A DNA stretch of 41,633 nucleotides from a virus. Below are positions 7,542 to 14,693 of this stretch, piece after piece. Position 1 is the stretch's first letter; every line of letters starts with the position of its first letter. The notes under the pieces are model-generated. The model did no database searches and was not told the origin of the DNA. It worked only from the letters and a program-made list of their open reading frames with translations. The stretch is from the IMG/VR virus record IMGVR_UViG_3300036401_000599, positions 1 to 41,633 of that record; one strand, 5' to 3'. Made by a program: the position numbers and the translations under genes.

Positions 7542-7938
7542 GTGGCGCAGCCCGGACGAAGAGAAGACGCCCACCGACCTCGAGGCGCAGAGCCCTGGCT
7601 TTCCGCACTCGAGCGGTCCGCACCCAGGACCTCGGCCGTCGCCCGACGTGGTGCGCGACACGGCTCCTCCGCGACCCTCTGCATCTCGACCCATGCCGCC
7701 GAAGCCGTCGTGGGTTGAGGCGCCGCCCATGCCGCCGCTCGACGAGCCGAAGTCAGGCGTCTTCCACATGAAGACCGGCCACACGCGCAACATGGTGAAG
7801 TGGGGCGCCATCATCACGGCAGCCAACACGCTGCTGCACCCGCTCCTCCAGGCGGCGGCCGAGCGCATCTCTCCGCCTCCTGAGCGCGAGCTCATTCGCG
7901 CGCTGCTGAAAGAGCAGCGAGAGAAGGAGGGCCGATGA
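7534..7938 (+). CDS. Pro-rich protein with one hydrophobic segment, 134 aa
   Basis: The first two thirds are rich in Pro, Ser and charged residues and are probably disordered; near residues 85-105 is a hydrophobic stretch (VKWGAIITAANTLLHPLL) that could be a membrane helix, followed by a charged C-terminal helix ending LLKEQREKEGR. ATG 7534 overlaps the previous gene by 8 bp; ATG 7516 is an alternative start. The place just before the endolysin suggests a lysis-related role, unproven. Confidence 0.55.
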   Translation: MPRWRSPDEEKTPTDLEAQSPGFPHSSGPHPGPRPSPDVVRDTAPPRPSASRPMPPKPSWVEAPPMPPLDEPKSGVFHMKTGHTRNMVKWGAIITAANTLLHPLLQAAAERISPPPERELIRALLKEQREKEGR

Positions 7939-8243
7939 AGCTCGCAGATCTCGACGCCAAACTCGGCCCGACCCAACTCTCGTTTCGCTGCCCTCAGTGC
8001 ATGCAGCACCGCATCGTCGTGCCCATCGCCGCGGCTGAGGCGGCGGGCAAGTGGCATTGCACGGGTGTCAGCGTCCACGATTGCACCGTCACCCCGAGCA
8101 TCAAGACGACCACCAGCCTGCCCTACCTGGAGATTCCGAAGCCCGGCGAGGCTCAGCGCTGCGTATGGCACGGCTTCGTGACCAGGGGCCGAGTCTCCAC
8201 GCTGGGCGACTCGAAGATTTCCGCCATCACCGAGAGCAACTGA
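7935..8243 (+). CDS. DUF6527-like Cys/His protein, 102 aa
   Basis: The arrangement FRCPQCMQHR, KWHC, then TVTPSIKTTT and CVWHGFVTRGRV follows the DUF6527 pattern (Cys pair, Trp, a TPSI motif, and a terminal C-x-W/F-H-x-(F/W)-(I/V)-x-(R/D)-G-x-(V/I)). These are small phage proteins, presumably zinc-binding, often next to structural or lysis genes; their function is not known. ATGA overlaps on both sides tie it to its neighbours. Confidence 0.6.
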   Translation: MKLADLDAKLGPTQLSFRCPQCMQHRIVVPIAAAEAAGKWHCTGVSVHDCTVTPSIKTTTSLPYLEIPKPGEAQRCVWHGFVTRGRVSTLGDSKISAITESN

Positions 8244-8719
8244 TGGCGCACGTCTTCCACGAGGAGCGCTGCCCGCGAAACGTGTTGCTGCTCGCCTTCA
8301 TCGCACAGTGGAAGGTGACGGGCCCTTTCGACATCGTCATCACCTACGGCGAGCGCACCGACTTGCAGCAGGCGGCGCTCTACATTCTCGGCCGCACGAC
8401 GCCGGGCAGAATCGTGACGCAGGCCCAGTTCGCGAGGGACTCCGCGCACGGCCACCGAGCCGCCATCGACTGTCTGCCGGTGCGCGAAGTCTTCCCGATG
8501 GGCGGCGTGAAGTCCGTCTACCTCGGCGACGAGCTCGAGCTCGACGTTCGCGCTGAAGCCCAGCGACGGCTCGGCATCTACTGCAAGCTCGTGCGCCTGG
8601 CTGGCCTTGAATCGGGCGAGGACTTCCCGGGGCTGCATGACCAGCCTCACGCGCAGGACCCAGCGTGGAGAACGCTGCCGCTCGGTCCCGGCGTCGCCGC
8701 AGGATTCACCCCAGCCTAA
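8243..8719 (+). CDS. Endolysin: M15-type D,D-/L,D-peptidase
   Basis: The 158-aa protein is an M15 (VanY/L-Ala-D-Glu peptidase-like) zinc peptidase that cuts peptidoglycan peptides. It shows the family signature: RTDLQQAALYILGRTTPG, then the SxH...D zinc site as SAHGHRAAID (His69, Asp76), and the third ligand in DQPHAQ (His136). The length matches single-domain phage endolysins. There is no signal peptide, so it needs a holin. ATG 8243 shares a base with the preceding stop (TGATG). Confidence 0.85.
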   Translation: MAHVFHEERCPRNVLLLAFIAQWKVTGPFDIVITYGERTDLQQAALYILGRTTPGRIVTQAQFARDSAHGHRAAIDCLPVREVFPMGGVKSVYLGDELELDVRAEAQRRLGIYCKLVRLAGLESGEDFPGLHDQPHAQDPAWRTLPLGPGVAAGFTPA

Positions 8720-8729
8720 AGGAGAGAAC

Positions 8730-8930
8730 ATGGAATCACCGGAACCCATCCTGCGGTACTTCAAGTACGGCCACCTGCCCGAGGCGCTGCAGATTCGCAG
8801 CAAGCCCTTCGCCGACCTGGCCGAGGCCATCGTGGCGACGCTGCCGCGCAACCCGGAGCGCTCCGTCGCGCTGCGGAAGCTGCTCGAGGCCAAAGAAGCT
8901 GCCGTTCGCGCTGCACTTCCGGAGGACTGA
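8730..8930 (+). CDS. Acb2/Tad1-like small protein (candidate anti-CBASS/anti-Thoeris sponge)
   Basis: This 66-aa protein has a very strong ribosome-binding site (AAAGGAGAGAAC before ATG 8730). Its sequence, ILRYFKYGHLPEALQ, a mid helix SKPFADLAEAIVATLP and NPERSVALRKLLEAKEAAVRA, follows a small phage family that I associate with the Acb2/Tad1 helical-hairpin superfamily. Members of that superfamily sequester cyclic nucleotide signals and so block CBASS or Thoeris immunity. The family link is recalled from sequence pattern, not checked by search; the function is inference. It sits between the endolysin and holin-like genes, a common place for small accessory genes. Confidence 0.5.
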   Translation: MESPEPILRYFKYGHLPEALQIRSKPFADLAEAIVATLPRNPERSVALRKLLEAKEAAVRAALPED

Positions 8931-8932
8931 CC

Positions 8933-9298
8933 ATGCACATGCTCTCGTTCTTGATTCTCGCGCAGGTCACTGCGCCGGCCGCCGACCCGACATGGCTGAA
9001 GCTCGTTCTCGGGCTGGCACCGATTGCCGTTACAGCTTTCCTCGGGTGGCACCTCGTTCGCCACCTCGGAGACTGGCTCAAGGCCGATGGAGCGAAGCGC
9101 GGCGGCGTTCTCGGCGCCGTCGAGAAGGGCCTGGGCGCCGACCTCGATGACCTCGACGACTTCCTGAGCGCCAACGGGCAGAACCTGGGTGACCTCGCCG
9201 ACCCTGCGAAACGGGCCGCCGCCAAAGCCGCGCTCATGGCGCAGGCCGACGCCCAGGCCGAGAAGCTCCTCAACGACGCGCTCAAGGAGGCGCTTTGA
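8933..9298 (+). CDS. Holin-like membrane protein, 121 aa
   Basis: A first hydrophobic stretch (MLSFLILAQVTAPAA) is followed by a clear membrane helix at about residues 20-42 (WLKLVLGLAPIAVTAFLGWHL). The remainder is a soluble, Ala/Asp/Lys-rich helical tail. GGAGG lies 7 nt before ATG 8933. Its place directly after the endolysin and its membrane topology fit a holin or a phage lysis accessory, although the long tail is unusual for a holin. Confidence 0.55.
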   Translation: MHMLSFLILAQVTAPAADPTWLKLVLGLAPIAVTAFLGWHLVRHLGDWLKADGAKRGGVLGAVEKGLGADLDDLDDFLSANGQNLGDLADPAKRAAAKAALMAQADAQAEKLLNDALKEAL

Positions 9299-9299
9299 C

Positions 9300-9539
9300 A
9301 TGGCGCTCCCGACGCCGACCCAGCAGGCCGCCGCGGTGCAAGCGCTCCTCCCGGCGGCGCAGGCGCAGTTGAGCATCCTCGGCTTCAACATCGACGCCTC
9401 GCAGGTGGCGGCGGTCATCGAGGTCGCCGTCGACTCGCTGTGCATGAAGGCGTGGAAGCAGGCGCACGCCGCAGGCCAGGCCGCGGCCGGCGCCATCACG
9501 ACCGAGGACGCCGCCGAGGCGGCTCAGAGGGCGCCATGA
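9300..9539 (+). CDS. Small Ala-rich helical protein, 79 aa
   Basis: ATG 9300 lies one base after the preceding stop. The protein is Ala/Gln-rich with helices LLPAAQAQLSILGF and VAAVIEVAVDSLCMKAWKQAHAAG, and no known domain or sure membrane helix. It is part of the lysis-region operon and its role is unknown. Confidence 0.5.
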   Translation: MALPTPTQQAAAVQALLPAAQAQLSILGFNIDASQVAAVIEVAVDSLCMKAWKQAHAAGQAAAGAITTEDAAEAAQRAP

Positions 9540-9853
9540 GGACCGTCATCGCGCTGCTGCTGTGCAGCTCCGTCGCCCTGGCTGACCCGCCGGGCGACAC
9601 GCCTCTGGCTGACGTCCCTGACACCTCCGTTCGCCTCGTCCTGGGGCAGCCAGCGCCCTTCGCGGGCCGGCTGCTGAGCCCGGAAGAGAACGTGCGGAGG
9701 GCGAAGAAGCTGGCCGACTGCGAAGCGACGCTGGCTGACGCCGAGCAGGGCGTGCTGCTGCCGAAGCCCGCTGTCGCCGTGCTCATCAGCGGCGCGGCGG
9801 CGGCGATCATCGCCTCCGTGGTACTCGGCGTCGCGCTGGCGGCAAAGAAGTAG
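9536..9853 (+). CDS. Exported membrane-tethered protein, spanin-like topology, 105 aa
   Basis: The N-terminus (MRTVIALLLCSSVALADPP) is a Sec signal peptide with cleavage probably after ALA; the lipobox is poor (LLLC). A periplasmic stretch with QPAPFAGRLLSPEENVRR and a coiled part leads to a C-terminal membrane helix (about 80-103, AVAVLISGAAAAIIASVVLG) ending KK. Signal at the N-terminus plus membrane anchor at the C-terminus is the topology of one-piece spanins, which join inner and outer membrane in the last step of Gram-negative lysis. That role is inferred. The 3' end overlaps the convergent gene that ends at 9807. Confidence 0.6.
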   Translation: MRTVIALLLCSSVALADPPGDTPLADVPDTSVRLVLGQPAPFAGRLLSPEENVRRAKKLADCEATLADAEQGVLLPKPAVAVLISGAAAAIIASVVLGVALAAKK

Positions 9854-10115
9854 CGCGTTCCGGACGTCTGGACTGCCGCGGCCGCGCGACCATGCCGGCG
9901 AGCGCGATGACTCGCAGGAACGGCTTGCCGCGCCGGTGAACGAGCTTCAACCGCGTGTCGACGCCTTCGTCAGCCTCCGGCGGCTCCACGTGTTCGCCGA
10001 AGGCGCACGCGCTACAGAGATCCGCCGCCACCCAATAGCAGGCGTGCGCGAAGCCGGCCTGGTCGAACTCGAGGCACGCCTTGTCGTCGACGCAGCCACA
10101 GCCCTTGCACTTCAC
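9807..10115 (-). CDS. Cys-rich small protein, 102 aa, last gene of the leftward operon
   Basis: GTG 10115 overlaps the stop of the gene upstream. Five cysteines lie in the first 40 residues (MKCKGCGCVDDKACLEF, LCSACAFGEH), likely a zinc site of the type seen in many phage early genes. The Arg-rich C-terminus (RRRVPRRR) overlaps the spanin-like gene on the other strand by 47 bp, so the exact C-terminus may be under little constraint. Function unknown. Confidence 0.5.
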   Translation of the reverse strand: MKCKGCGCVDDKACLEFDQAGFAHACYWVAADLCSACAFGEHVEPPEADEGVDTRLKLVHRRGKPFLRVIALAGMVARPRQSRRPERATSLPPARRRVPRRR

Positions 10116-10648
10116 TGCTCAACCTCGACTTCGATGGTGAAGTAGTCGGTGCCCGTGTACTCGCAACGAAACGACGGATCGCCGGCGACGGCCTTCTTCA
10201 GCTCGGCTTCCTCGATCTCGAAGTCCCAGGCGTAGCCGGCGTTCTCGCGCCGCTTGTCTCGATATTTCTTGAAGGCCTTGGCTGCCTTCGTGCACTCCAT
10301 CTCAAACGCCTCGGCTTTCTCGCGCGAGAGAAAACCGCGCACCGGCCAGTCGGTGTGGTCGCTGTACTCGCCGGTTTGTCCGAAGACGATGAAGGCCTTC
10401 ACCGACGCCTCCCCGCCCTGCTCGAGCAGTTGGTCGAGCAGCGGCTGGTACGCCTCGCGCCCTTTACGCTCCGCCTCGAGCTTCGCCGTCAGCTCTGCGA
10501 TGACCTTGCCGTTGTCGGTGCATTCTGGGCACGGCACAGGCCGCCGCACCGCACCGCTCGCGATGTGCTCGACGTGCGTGCGCGGTCTGTTGTCGATGGG
10601 AAACAACATTTCCACCGCGAGTCGGCCTTTGCATGTCGGGCAAGCCAT
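10112..10648 (-). CDS. Zinc-finger protein with C-terminal charged domain, 178 aa
   Basis: ATG 10648 has AGAAGGGA upstream. The N-terminus carries two Cys pairs (ACPTCKG and PCPECTD) spaced as in DnaJ-type zinc ribbons. The middle and C-terminal parts are charged and helical (KAAKAFKKYRDKRRENAGYAWDFEIEEAELKKAV), ending in an acidic strand. It is one of several Cys-pair proteins in this operon; function unknown. Confidence 0.58.
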   Translation of the reverse strand: MACPTCKGRLAVEMLFPIDNRPRTHVEHIASGAVRRPVPCPECTDNGKVIAELTAKLEAERKGREAYQPLLDQLLEQGGEASVKAFIVFGQTGEYSDHTDWPVRGFLSREKAEAFEMECTKAAKAFKKYRDKRRENAGYAWDFEIEEAELKKAVAGDPSFRCEYTGTDYFTIEVEVEQ

Positions 10649-10734
10649 GGTCCCTTCTACGTCACGGAGACTCACTCGCACCACTGCCGGCACCGCTTGC
10701 ACCGCAGCGCGATGGTCTCGGTGCCGAGGCTCGC

Positions 10735-10944
10735 TCACCCCCGCCTCCCTCGCCGCGACGCCGGAAGGGGGCGGCGCCGACGAACCTTGGTGTCGGCGAG
10801 ACAACGCTCACAGAGGTCCCGCTCGTCGGAGAGCAGCCATTCTCGCATCTTGCAAACGTTGAGCGTCCAGACGTCGGCACAGCCATCGCAACGCGCGACA
10901 TCGTGGCGCACGAGGCTGGCGTCGAGGAGGGTCTCGCGGCTCAC
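10735..10944 (-). CDS. Small Cys-pair zinc protein, 69 aa
   Basis: Start GTG 10944 overlaps the previous gene's stop (GTGA). Four cysteines in two C-x2-C pairs (RCDGCADVW and LCERCLADT) frame a short helix, a zinc-ribbon layout, and the tail is very Arg-rich (VRRRRPLPASRRGRRG), suggesting nucleic-acid contact. Function unknown. Confidence 0.5.
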   Translation of the reverse strand: MSRETLLDASLVRHDVARCDGCADVWTLNVCKMREWLLSDERDLCERCLADTKVRRRRPLPASRRGRRG

Positions 10945-11885
10945 TTTCGCCCGCCCCCTCTCGTGCTGCCGCGGCAGTCGGGGCACGGCTCCCACTCGTC
11001 AAGGTCGTCATCGCGCTGGCGAGGGCCGCGAAGCACGACCCCGTCTCCGCCGCAGTCGGGGCACGTCGGCGCAGCGGGCGGCTTCTCCTTCGCTGGTGTG
11101 GAGGCGAGGGCGCGCACCAACTCTGGCACCTCTCGTGCGGTGTCCCACCCCTCGTTCTCAAGCATCAACGCCGCCTCCTCGAGCCCAGCCCGTCGCCCTT
11201 CCTCGCGCGCGCAGTCTCCGCACAGCCGCTCGTCGTCAGACTTGGCGTAGAGCGTCGAGCACTCGCATTCCGTGCATTGCAGCTTCGCCCGCTCCTCCGC
11301 GCGCACCCGGGCGTCGTGCGCGGCCAGCCATTCGTCAGCGAGCACCGTCGACGGAGAGGCGGCGGACGCGAGGGCGGCGACTGCGATGTCTCTCACCGTC
11401 TCCTCGCCCCGGACGTAGGGGTCCTGACCAGCGTCCTGGCAGCCTTGGTCAATGGCGCGCAGCGCTCCCGCCAACCGCTCTCGCACCGCCTCCGATGCCG
11501 CCAGCGCCTCGGCAGTCAACGCGGCGGTGGCCTCAGCGGCGATTGCGCGCTCATGAGAGGCCTCGCCCTGTCGCTCGACCGCTTCCAGTGCCGCCGCGAG
11601 CGCCTCTTTGCCTTCCCATGTGGCGGCGTCTCGGGCTTCGTCCCGCTCCCGTTCGGCCTTCTCCCATCGGGCTTCGAGGATGACGCGGTCTGCTTTCACG
11701 TCGCGCAGCTCTTCCACCACCCGGGCGTACTCGGCTTGGACGGTGGCGAGGGTGGCGTGCAATCTCGAGTTTTCATCGAGCAGGGCGAGCACGCGCTCCA
11801 TGTTTTCGTGTCTGGTGATCGGCATCGTGTTGCCAGTCATCCAGACCGTAAGCTCTTCTCGCGTCAGTGGTTCGTTGCTGCTCAT
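10941..11885 (-). CDS. Coiled-coil protein with C-terminal zinc ribbons, 314 aa
   Basis: ATG 11885 overlaps the stop of the preceding gene (ATGA). Residues 25-175 are a long Ala/Glu/Arg coiled coil (for example VVEELRDVKADRVILEARW). The C-terminal part has a first ribbon (CTECECSTLYAKSDDERLCGDC) and a DnaJ-like pair (CPDCGGDGV, CPDCRG). The longer upstream frame would add a low-complexity, out-of-style region, so the shorter start is chosen. Function unknown; the architecture suggests a scaffold or nucleic-acid adaptor. Confidence 0.55.
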   Translation of the reverse strand: MSSNEPLTREELTVWMTGNTMPITRHENMERVLALLDENSRLHATLATVQAEYARVVEELRDVKADRVILEARWEKAERERDEARDAATWEGKEALAAALEAVERQGEASHERAIAAEATAALTAEALAASEAVRERLAGALRAIDQGCQDAGQDPYVRGEETVRDIAVAALASAASPSTVLADEWLAAHDARVRAEERAKLQCTECECSTLYAKSDDERLCGDCAREEGRRAGLEEAALMLENEGWDTAREVPELVRALASTPAKEKPPAAPTCPDCGGDGVVLRGPRQRDDDLDEWEPCPDCRGSTRGGGRK

Positions 11886-12121
11886 GGTCTCGCTCGCTTG
11901 TAGTGGTGCGCGACGGTGTGGCCGCGCGTAGATGTGCACAGCTCTCCAACTCCCGCATTGCAGTCCGGGCACGCACTCTCGACGACGCACGGATGTACGC
12001 GAACCCAGGCGCCGTGGACGTGCGGGTGCGGGATGAAGGCCACGCCCGGGCCGCGGTAGACGCGCTTCACTTTCCAGAGTGGCTTCTTCAGTTCCACCGC
12101 TTCGACATCGAGCGCGGTCAT
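11882..12121 (-). CDS. Small phage zinc-finger protein, 79 aa
   Basis: ATG 12121 is preceded by GAGGGCGG. The C-terminus ACPDCNAGVGELCTSTRGH followed by VAHHYKR matches the common phage motif of CPxC, G-x-x-C, then H and H/R, a compact zinc finger seen in early genes of many phages. The N-terminal half (ELKKPLWKVKRVYRGPGVAF) is a basic, strand-rich region. Function unknown. Confidence 0.55.
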   Translation of the reverse strand: MTALDVEAVELKKPLWKVKRVYRGPGVAFIPHPHVHGAWVRVHPCVVESACPDCNAGVGELCTSTRGHTVAHHYKRARP

Positions 12122-12549
12122 GGAACCGCCCTCGGGAAGATGCGGACGGGGATGCCGTGACGGCAGCAGGCTTCGATGCAGTTCCACGTGCCGGGAGATG
12201 TGCGGCGGTCTCCAATGGGGAAGGCGAGGCATTCGTCCGCACCAAGCGCCGCCATCTCCTCATTGCGACGGGGGCCGGCCGGGTCTCCCTTGCGCGGCGG
12301 GACGGCCCATGCGGCGGGGTGCGGCTCCTCTTCGACCTTGGTGTCGTAGACGGTGTTTCGCTTGACCTCGTCCACCCAGGCCTTGGCAGCGGCATCGGCT
12401 CGACCGCCCGCTCCGTGGACAACGACGATGCCGCCTTCGCATCGCCCACTGCGAACCGCGGCCAGATAGAGCCGTTCGCGAATGGCGTCAGGATCGTCCC
12501 AGTCGCGCGAGCCCGTGACGATGATGCGGTAGTTCTTCTTGTTGCTCAT
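12118..12549 (-). CDS. DUF2493 (YspA-like SLOG) protein, 143 aa
   Basis: The protein begins YRIIVTGSRDWDDPDAIRE, the Rossmann-like start of the DUF2493/SLOG family, whose members are thought to bind nucleotide or nucleotide-sugar ligands and occur in phages and defence-linked operons. A second signature GDPAGPRRNEEMAALGADEC follows. ATG 12549 has GGAGAAGAC upstream; an alternative in-frame ATG at 12636 overlaps the methyltransferase stop (ATGA) and adds 29 residues with two Cys. The ligand is not known. Confidence 0.72.
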   Translation of the reverse strand: MSNKKNYRIIVTGSRDWDDPDAIRERLYLAAVRSGRCEGGIVVVHGAGGRADAAAKAWVDEVKRNTVYDTKVEEEPHPAAWAVPPRKGDPAGPRRNEEMAALGADECLAFPIGDRRTSPGTWNCIEACCRHGIPVRIFPRAVP

Positions 12550-12632
12550 GTCTTCTCCAGTCGTGTGAATGGGTGCATCGGCGTCGTAGGGGCAGCACAT
12601 GCGCCGTGAGTCGAAGGGGTGGTGGGGGAGGG

Positions 12633-13388
12633 TCATGCGGCCTCCGTCAGCGGCAACCCCAGGGCGACGCGCACGGCACGGGCGACGGCGCGACCCATGG
12701 CGAGCGGTACGCCGTTGCCGATGGCGTGCCGCTTCCCTTCGAGCGTCAACGGACAGTCGTCGAGGAAATCGAGCGGCAGTCCCTGTGCGCGGAGCGACAC
12801 AGCGAGCGGGGCGCGGGGTCCTGCGTGCGGCCCATGGCGAACGCCGTCGGCCGTCTTCTTTCGCTTTCCGCTGCCGCCGATCGCCACGGGCGTGGAACGT
12901 CCACCGCCCCCGGCGAGCACGGCTGCTTCTGCTTGTCCATGAAGCGCGAGTTGCTCCACTGCGAGCTTGCGCGGGTAGCCGCTTGAGCCGAACGAGAAAC
13001 GGCGCAGTCGCGAGGTGAGGCCGCCCACCCAGACGTCGCGAATCAATTGTGGATGGACGTAGTAACCGTCCACCTCGGGCACCGGGGCGCCCTCGACGTT
13101 CTCCATGAGGAACCATTCGGGCGCGGCTTCGCGAACCACGCGCTCGAATTCCGGGATGAGATTGCCGTGCTTCTCTCCGGCCTTCGGATTGAGGCGCTTC
13201 ATCACCGAGAAGAGCTGACAGGGCGGGCCGCCGATAATGCCGTCGAAACGCTCCGCGGGCGGGTGGAACTTATGCACGTCCCCCCCCCAGATGAGATCCG
13301 GCCCCCGGACGACGCAGAACCCTTCGGCCTCAAAAGCCGAATCGAGCAGGCCGATGCCGGGGAATAGCGAGAGCACGAGCGGCGTCAT
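12633..13388 (-). CDS. DNA (cytosine-5-)-methyltransferase
   Basis: The 251-aa protein has the ordered C5 methyltransferase motifs: motif I LSLFPGIGLLD (SAM binding; GIG rather than the usual GxGG), motif IV GGPPCQLFS with catalytic Cys57, motif VI MENVEG (Glu96), motif VIII RLRRFSFG and motif X IGNGVPLAMGRAVARAV. The target-recognition region between VIII and X is short. No restriction enzyme is seen, so it probably methylates phage DNA to evade host restriction or modifies regulatory sites. ATGA couples it to the gene upstream. Confidence 0.88.
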   Translation of the reverse strand: MTPLVLSLFPGIGLLDSAFEAEGFCVVRGPDLIWGGDVHKFHPPAERFDGIIGGPPCQLFSVMKRLNPKAGEKHGNLIPEFERVVREAAPEWFLMENVEGAPVPEVDGYYVHPQLIRDVWVGGLTSRLRRFSFGSSGYPRKLAVEQLALHGQAEAAVLAGGGGRSTPVAIGGSGKRKKTADGVRHGPHAGPRAPLAVSLRAQGLPLDFLDDCPLTLEGKRHAIGNGVPLAMGRAVARAVRVALGLPLTEAA

Positions 13389-13591
13389 TCGTCGTCCTCA
13401 TGTCCGGCATCCCACTCGGCGTCATCGAACGCGTCGCAGCGACAGATAGCGTCGCACGGGGCGCCCTGTTGGCAGCCACCACACGGCACGTCCCAGCACT
13501 TCTGACAGGCACGGCAGGTCTTCGCGATCTCGTCGAGCCATCGCTCTTCGGCCGGGTCCTTCATGTCGTCAATTGTCGCCGCGCTGCTCAT
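13385..13591 (-). CDS. Cys-rich mini-protein, 68 aa
   Basis: ATG 13591 follows AGGAG at good spacing. Ten Cys occur in the second half (CRACQKCWDVPCGGCQQG and PCDAICRCDA), ending with an acidic tail (GHEDDE). The pattern is that of a two-zinc small protein. Function unknown; it may be a regulator or protein-interaction factor of the early operon. Confidence 0.58.
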   Translation of the reverse strand: MSSAATIDDMKDPAEERWLDEIAKTCRACQKCWDVPCGGCQQGAPCDAICRCDAFDDAEWDAGHEDDE

Positions 13592-13623
13592 GTCGCTCCT
13601 GTGGTGAGGCGCGGACGCGGCCC

Positions 13624-13743
13624 TCAGAGGCACTTGCCGCACGTCCAACACATGAAGAATCCGTTGCCCTTGAACGGCCCGTAGGCGACGTGGCGCCACG
13701 CGTGGCCTCTGACGCGGCACCAGAATCGACGGAGCGCCTTCAT
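13624..13743 (-). CDS. Cys/His mini-protein, 39 aa
   Basis: ATG 13743 overlaps the stop of the methyltransferase upstream (ATGA). The peptide contains WCRVRGHAW and MCWTCGKCL, i.e. C-x4-H and C-x2-C-x2-C, as in short phage zinc proteins. The overlap and the metal-site pattern support a real gene despite its size. Function unknown. Confidence 0.5.
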   Translation of the reverse strand: MKALRRFWCRVRGHAWRHVAYGPFKGNGFFMCWTCGKCL

Positions 13744-14693
13744 GCCGCCGTCCCTTCGCACCGCGGGCAGCCGGGGCAGTCGGCGACATGGAGCTTCCGT
13801 TTCTTGGACGGATCTTTGAGCACGGGCGCGTCGAACAGCGACTGTTGAGACCACGCCAAGGCCTCGTTCAGGTTCTTCTCGGCGATGCGGAAATAGCTAG
13901 GCTTCAACTCGGCTCCGACGAAACGCCGACCCATCTGAAGCGCCACGTAGCCCTCGCTGCCGATGCCGGCGAAGGGGCTCCACACCAAGTCGTTGCGGTT
14001 GCTCCACAGGCCGATGCAGCGGCGGATGACCTGTAATTGTAATGGACAAATGTGCCGCTCATCCTCGGAGTCCCGAGCCGTCGTGTACTGGAGGGTGTCG
14101 GATGGATCTATGTCCATCCACACCGGGGAGGCCCACTTCTGCCACTCGGCCACCGGGAATTCCTCCTCGGTGTGCGCGACGGGCGAGGTGTTCTGCCCAG
14201 GCGCCCGCATCGTCACCACGTAGTCGGCGATGCCCTGGCGACTCATGGCGGAGTCTTTCTTGATCTGCTTCCACAACAGCCCCAGCGCTTTCGTGCGCTG
14301 CATGGCCGTTACGGGGTCTTTCCATATGGTGACGGCAGAATGGTACGTGAAGCCGTGCCGCTGGTAGGTGCGGATGATTTCGCCGCGGAAGTCAGTGAGC
14401 CCGATGACGCCATCCCGCTCCTTCGAGGTCGGTAAGTCCATGCAGTGGATGGAGACGTTGCGGCCCGGCTTCATCACGCGCGCCATCTGCTCGATGAGGT
14501 AGCCGTAGTGCTCGAAGAATTCGGCGTGCGTGGCGCTGTTGCCCATGTCCTCGTCGGCGCCGCTGTAAACGTAAAGGCTGGCGAACGGCGGCGAGTGGAC
14601 GCTCATGTCGACGCTGTGCCGCTCCATCTTGGTCGCCACCTTCACGGTGTCGCCCAGCCACAGGTCCCAACCCTCTCCATGCGAGTGTTTCAC
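13740..14693 (-). CDS. Adenine/cytosine-N4/N6 DNA methyltransferase
   Basis: GTG 14693 overlaps the helicase stop (GTGA) and has GGGAGG upstream; an upstream ATG at 14708 is possible. The catalytic motif IV is SPPF (residues 34-37 in HSPPFASLY), and SAM motif I is near the end as FAGIGSEGYVALQMG, the order of beta-class (N4-C or N6-A) enzymes. SPPF/Y is the more usual form in N4-cytosine enzymes. It ends with a Cys/His tail (ADCPGCPRCEG). It pairs with the SNF2-type helicase upstream, as in some phage and island modification cassettes. Confidence 0.85.
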   Translation of the reverse strand: MKHSHGEGWDLWLGDTVKVATKMERHSVDMSVHSPPFASLYVYSGADEDMGNSATHAEFFEHYGYLIEQMARVMKPGRNVSIHCMDLPTSKERDGVIGLTDFRGEIIRTYQRHGFTYHSAVTIWKDPVTAMQRTKALGLLWKQIKKDSAMSRQGIADYVVTMRAPGQNTSPVAHTEEEFPVAEWQKWASPVWMDIDPSDTLQYTTARDSEDERHICPLQLQVIRRCIGLWSNRNDLVWSPFAGIGSEGYVALQMGRRFVGAELKPSYFRIAEKNLNEALAWSQQSLFDAPVLKDPSKKRKLHVADCPGCPRCEGTAA

